A stretch of DNA of 64,000 nucleotides from UBA11710 sp049287025 (GTDB lineage: Bacteria > Patescibacteriota > Patescibacteriia > Magasanikbacterales > UBA922), in assembly GCA_049287025.1 (NCBI GenBank), contig JBAQFA010000051.1:99660-163659 (forward strand). The letters run 5' to 3'. Made by a program: the position numbers and the translations under genes. Below the pieces are notes generated by a model. That model saw only the letters and a program-made list of their open reading frames with translations, searched no databases and had not been told where the DNA came from. Below are positions 60,881-64,000 of the stretch, in pieces; position 1 is the stretch's first letter, and every line of letters starts with the position of its first letter.

Positions 60881-61027
60881 ATCTTGAACGTTGTTTACAC
60901 TTTTGTCTGACAGGATATTGATATAATAAGGCTGTATAATCTGTTGTAATCTGCTTTAATTCGTTAAATCTGCTGTTAAAACAAATAAAGACAGCAGATT
61001 AAACAGATTATAAAGAATTTTAACAGA
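60881..61027. repeat. Dispersed palindromic element, copy 2 (about 147 bp)
   Basis: It is the second copy of the element at 35073, with the same order: promoter-like front (TTTACA, GATATAAT), then long hairpin arms. Differences include compensating or loop changes near the centre. It lies between ppsA and the SGNH gene. Confidence 0.8.
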
Positions 61028-61070
61028 AACTATGTACAACGCTATTGAACCTTACAAATAAAATAATTAA

Positions 61071-61094
61071 AATCCGTCAATTGGCGGATTTTTT
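61071..61094 (+). terminator. Intrinsic terminator
   Basis: AATCCGTC/GGCGGATT (one G-U) around loop AATT, followed by T. Confidence 0.8.
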
Positions 61095-61095
61095 A

Positions 61096-61124
61096 TTGAC
61101 CATTTAGCCGTTTTTTAGTAAAAT
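61096..61124 (+). promoter_or_regulatory. Leaderless promoter of the SGNH gene
   Basis: TTGACC and TAAAAT with a 17-nt spacer; the -10 ends 6 nt before the ATG, so the transcript should begin at the start codon. Confidence 0.75.
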
Positions 61125-61130
61125 TAGAGT

Positions 61131-61877
61131 ATGAACAAGAGAAATAAAATTATTTTACTAGTTTTAGTGGTAGCTTTTACTGGCATTTATCTCAACCGAG
61201 CTTATGCTCATTTTTATAATCACATTGGCGAGGTTAATTTAGCAAGTCATGTTTTTGATTATCAAGACGGGTTGTTGATTGGGCCGGACAAAGGCATATT
61301 TGTAGACTATGTGGCTTTAGGTGATAGTCTGACTTATGGTGTGGGTGCTAGCAAAATAGAAAATACTTGGCCTTATCTTTTGGCTAATAATCTATTTCTT
61401 GATGCAAACAAGTCTTTTAAATTATATAATTTAGGTATTCCTGGTGCCAAAATTCAAGATGTAATTGATTATCAATTAGACCAAACAATCGCTCTAAGTC
61501 CAGATTATATTACGGTATTTATTGGAACAAATGATACTCATGATTTAGTTAGACCACAAGTATTTGCGAGTGATTTGGCTTATTTAACAGAACGTTTAAC
61601 AAAAGAAACTACCGCCAAAATTGTTATTATAAATTTACCGTATTTGGGTAGTAAAAATTTAGTGTTATTTCCATATAATTATTTGCTAGATTGGTGGACA
61701 AAACAATACAACCAAGAGATTGAGAACGTAGCAAAACATTATAATGTAGAATTGGTTGACTTATATAGTTATACAAAAAGAGAATTAAAAACCGACCAGT
61801 CTTTTTATTCAGCTGATTTATTTCACCCGTCAGACGTTGGCTATAAATTGTGGGCAGATTATTTCCGCCTTCACTAA
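61131..61877 (+). CDS. Membrane-anchored SGNH/GDSL hydrolase
   Basis: This 248-residue protein has an N-terminal membrane helix (about 6-24) and an SGNH esterase domain. Block I is YVALGDSLTYGVGA with the nucleophile S66; block III is FIGTNDTHD; and DLFHPSDVG carries the Asp229/His232 pair. It would act outside the membrane as an esterase, possibly removing acetyl groups from glycans. The acyltransferase gene downstream supports a link to glycan acylation. Confidence 0.87.
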   Translation: MNKRNKIILLVLVVAFTGIYLNRAYAHFYNHIGEVNLASHVFDYQDGLLIGPDKGIFVDYVALGDSLTYGVGASKIENTWPYLLANNLFLDANKSFKLYNLGIPGAKIQDVIDYQLDQTIALSPDYITVFIGTNDTHDLVRPQVFASDLAYLTERLTKETTAKIVIINLPYLGSKNLVLFPYNYLLDWWTKQYNQEIENVAKHYNVELVDLYSYTKRELKTDQSFYSADLFHPSDVGYKLWADYFRLH

Positions 61878-61964
61878 AGTTTCGGCGGATGTCGCTTCTC
61901 CACTTTGTCCCTAATATTTATCAAACATTTTATTCTTGATTTAAGTAGATTGTATCAGCTCCAT

Positions 61965-63074
61965 ATGCAAATTGAAGTTTTAAATCCAATTTTACAAACC
62001 CAGATTTTTTCACTGGTTTTTGTCTTGGCTATTTTAGTTTCTATTAGAAAGAATCAAGATCAGGATTTTTTCCCAATTTCTCTTACTAATGAACTTAAGG
62101 GCTTTTCTATTTTGGCAATAGTTTTTTCTCATATTGGATACTCCCTTTCGGTTGATACCAGATTTTTGTTTCCTTTGTCAGTCTTGGCCGGTGTGGGAGT
62201 AAATCTATTTTTATTTTTATCTGGCTATGGTTTGGCTGTGTCGGCCATGAAAAAGACTTTATCACCAATCCAATTTTATCTTAAGAGAATAATTAAAATT
62301 TTTATTCCACTCTGGATTATTCTAATATCTTTATTCATATTAGATTGGCTCGTATTGCATCGTTCTTATCCTATAGCGGAAATATGGCAGAGTCTTTTCG
62401 GTTTTTTTAAACAAGCTGATTTGGCTGGCAATGTTAATTCGCCCCTGTGGTTTATTACAATCATTTTGTTTTATTATCTTGTTTTTCCTTGGTTTTTCAA
62501 AAAAGAGCATCCATTTTTGTCTGCTTTCCTTTTATTTTTCTCAGGTTATTTTGTTGTTAATTATGGATTTGAAATTATTTGGCGGGTTGAATATCTATAT
62601 CGTTTACATTATATGGCTTTGCCTCTAGGTGTATTTTTTGCTGGAGTAGTATCTTCAAAAGTAGTAGGGGAATATGTCCAGAAAATATTAGCATCTCTAT
62701 TTGTCAAACAATGGTTAAAAGTATTTAGTCTAATTTTGTTAGCTAGCATTTTTCTGACAGCCTTTTTGTATTTTGCTATTCATTCTGGAGTGAATCAAGA
62801 TCCACGATCAGAACAATTTATTAGTAATATCACAATGCTTTTGATAGTAGGTTTGTTTCTCATGAAACCATTTGGTGTTAAGTTTTTTAGTTTAGTTGGT
62901 ATATATTCTTATGAAATTTATCTTCTGCACTGGCCTCTAATGTATCGTTATGACATATTTTATATTTGGCTTCCGGCTGGGGTAGCGACTGTTTGTTATA
63001 TTGGTTTGTTTATTTTACTCGGGTTTGGCTTACAAAAGTTGACTGGGTTAATAACAAATTTGACTAAAGTATAA
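61965..63074 (+). CDS. Acyltransferase 3 family membrane protein (OafA/YrhL-like)
   Basis: The 369-residue protein has about ten membrane helices and the family pattern: NELKGFSILAIVFSHIGYS with the catalytic-type His, then GVNLFLFLSGYGLAVS. Such proteins acetylate surface sugars, such as O-antigen or peptidoglycan. The ATG at 61965 is preferred to a TTG at 61905, since the family motif starts soon after. Pairing with the SGNH hydrolase suggests a cycle of adding and removing acyl groups. Confidence 0.87.
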   Translation: MQIEVLNPILQTQIFSLVFVLAILVSIRKNQDQDFFPISLTNELKGFSILAIVFSHIGYSLSVDTRFLFPLSVLAGVGVNLFLFLSGYGLAVSAMKKTLSPIQFYLKRIIKIFIPLWIILISLFILDWLVLHRSYPIAEIWQSLFGFFKQADLAGNVNSPLWFITIILFYYLVFPWFFKKEHPFLSAFLLFFSGYFVVNYGFEIIWRVEYLYRLHYMALPLGVFFAGVVSSKVVGEYVQKILASLFVKQWLKVFSLILLASIFLTAFLYFAIHSGVNQDPRSEQFISNITMLLIVGLFLMKPFGVKFFSLVGIYSYEIYLLHWPLMYRYDIFYIWLPAGVATVCYIGLFILLGFGLQKLTGLITNLTKV

Positions 63075-63087
63075 AAAATGATATAAT
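63060..63087 (+). promoter_or_regulatory. Promoter of the hypothetical gene at 63120
   Basis: TTGACT and TATAAT with a 16-nt spacer. The -35 lies in the last codons of the acyltransferase gene. Confidence 0.7.
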
Positions 63088-63119
63088 TTTACTATAAATA
63101 TTTTTTAATTATAAATTTT

Positions 63120-63596
63120 ATGGTTGAAGGTGATTATGATTCACGAGCAAGATATGGTGACCTTAAAATAAGAGATGATTTTAGAGGTATTGATACTCCA
63201 AGACAATTTGGTAACACCGACAGTCGGAGTATTGATAAAGTGTCTGCTTTAACCCCAGATCTTATTGATGCTAGAAAATTTAAAGGTTTATCTACAGAAT
63301 CTGATGTAGTTCAGGAAAATACATCCCGATCAGGTGGTGATGATTCAGAAGACGTGGAAGCAAGTACAGACAAAAGAGTTTTTGATTTAATCCAATCTAT
63401 CAAATTTGAGGGTGTTGATACTACAAAAGGCCAACAACATTTAAGAGAATTAGCAGGTGTTTTATCCGTGGTTGATAAGGTCTCTTATAGAAGAATAGAA
63501 TTGACAGCTAATAAAGAAATTACAGTTGGCTCATTTGGTAAAAATAATAGTTCAAAAGAAATATTAGAACAGGCTAGAAAAATAGGAATGAATTAG
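63120..63596 (+). CDS. Hypothetical soluble protein
   Basis: This 158-residue protein is hydrophilic with a likely disordered first half rich in Asp, Arg and Ser, and a helical second half (FDLIQSIKFEGVDTTKGQQ). No signal peptide or known motif is seen. It has its own promoter and terminator. It resembles, in style only, the other soluble hypothetical proteins of the window (at 5149 and 8996). Confidence 0.65.
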   Translation: MVEGDYDSRARYGDLKIRDDFRGIDTPRQFGNTDSRSIDKVSALTPDLIDARKFKGLSTESDVVQENTSRSGGDDSEDVEASTDKRVFDLIQSIKFEGVDTTKGQQHLRELAGVLSVVDKVSYRRIELTANKEITVGSFGKNNSSKEILEQARKIGMN

Positions 63597-63610
63597 TATT
63601 ATTAATAACG

Positions 63611-63637
63611 AAAACAGCTATCTTAGCTGTTTTTTTG
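63611..63637 (+). terminator. Intrinsic terminator
   Basis: AAAACAGCTA/TAGCTGTTTT, a perfect 10-bp stem with loop TCT, is followed by T. Confidence 0.88.
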
Positions 63638-63665
63638 TTTTTATCATTGTTTGGGGATAAAGACA

Positions 63666-63694
63666 TTGACAAAATCTTTTAAATATGGTATTTT
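63666..63694 (+). promoter_or_regulatory. Promoter of the secreted mini-gene
   Basis: TTGACA and TATTTT with a 17-nt spacer, giving a leader of about 77 nt. The leader has a long imperfect stem (GTTGGTTGGCA with TGCCAAACAAC) enclosing TTCGT/ACGAA. Confidence 0.65.
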
Positions 63695-63777
63695 TGTATG
63701 TTCAAAAAAGTTGGTTGGCAACTAAGTGTTCGTGTATAACGAATATCAAGGTGCCAAACAACCCATAAGGAGGAACC

Positions 63778-63975
63778 ATGAAAAGGTTCCTGCTGCGGTG
63801 TGCGGTGCTTTGCTTGCTCATGGCGATGGTCGCCATGAGCTCCGACGGGGTTGTGAAGTACACCCCGTGCGAGCAATCGTGCCACAACCAGGGCGTCTCG
63901 ACCCTGGAGTGGGACGGCTGCGTCTCGGACTGTCAGTTCGAGGCCGACCGACTTGCCCGCAGGATGGGCGAGTAG
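63778..63975 (+). CDS. GC-rich mini-gene: 65-aa secreted twin-CX3C protein
   Basis: A strong AAGGAGGAA SD and a leader hairpin precede the ATG. The product has a classic signal sequence (MKRFLLRCAVLCLLMAMVA) and, after it, two CX3C motifs (CEQSC and CVSDC) that should form two disulfides in a helical hairpin. Third positions are mostly G or C, opposite to every neighbouring gene. Perfect short hairpins sit inside the frame (AGGAACC/GGTTCCT around the ATG, CATGGCGA/TCGCCATG, ACGGGGT/ACCCCGT). Size and layout match the small genes near 12.8 and 14 kb. Function unknown. Confidence 0.65.
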   Translation: MKRFLLRCAVLCLLMAMVAMSSDGVVKYTPCEQSCHNQGVSTLEWDGCVSDCQFEADRLARRMGE

Positions 63976-64000
63976 TCCCAGGCACGACAGGCCAAACTCC

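Overview
This 64 kb window is AT-rich and gene-dense. It looks like a chromosome segment of a Candidate Phyla Radiation (Patescibacteria) bacterium, perhaps of the ABY1 group (Falkowbacteria, Kuenenbacteria and relatives). That placement is inferred from small, streamlined housekeeping genes, many hypothetical secreted proteins, pilin-like domains fused to huge ectodomains, and Myxococcus-type and thrombospondin type 3 cysteine/aspartate repeats. The standard code fits: TGA acts as a stop (for example at 49014) and TGG encodes Trp. Most genes have no Shine-Dalgarno (SD) motif. Exceptions are rpsU and three GC-rich mini-genes. Many promoters match the sigma-70 consensus with a 17-nt spacer, and several transcripts look leaderless.

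Layout. 1-12.6 kb: partial PAP2 phosphatase, sugar nucleotidyltransferase, MltG, QueA, an HD-domain protein, a secreted calcium-repeat protein, YhhQ and Tgt (queuosine salvage with QueA), a C39-like peptidase, and a PcrA/UvrD helicase. 12.6-15 kb: an RNA-rich stretch with a GC-rich structured mini-gene, ndk, a small zinc-ribbon gene, a promoter-to-terminator ncRNA with a rod-like fold, tRNA-Val(GAC), a broken tRNA-Val(UAC) split by palindromes, and tRNA-Ile(GAT) followed by a duplicated 3' end. 15-18 kb: lepB, hisS, rpsU, yqeY.

18-36.4 kb: a surface locus. Two adjacent proteins (701 and 4,515 aa) share a TrbC/VirB2-like two-helix N-terminus. The giant adds Ig-like, LamG, TIG/IPT, DUF4215-like and thrombospondin type 3 modules. 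Three membrane-anchored proteins with DxDxDG repeats and a related YNPxG motif follow. 36.4-45 kb: ybeY, dgkA, ftsA, ftsZ, nrdR, an MGMT-like protein, an ABC exporter and pyruvate kinase.

45-57.8 kb: a wall-binding Calx-beta protein, then an AT-rich glycan operon (glycosyltransferases, methyltransferases, acetyltransferase, kinase-like protein, flippase) and two convergent GT39-type membrane glycosyltransferases. 57.9-64 kb: a PEP synthase fused to a lipoprotein-like tail, an SGNH hydrolase, an acyltransferase, a hypothetical gene and a secreted GC-rich mini-gene.

Two themes run through the window. First, small palindromic or tandem repeats occur between genes and also inside conserved genes (queA twice, tgt, pcrA, mltG, the C39 gene, tRNA-Val). 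Second, there is heavy investment in surface glycans and large secreted proteins, as expected for a host-attached episymbiont. The strongest candidates for something new are the giant surface locus, the pseudoknot-like leader of yhhQ, the family of GC-rich mini-genes, and the PEP synthase/lipoprotein fusion.
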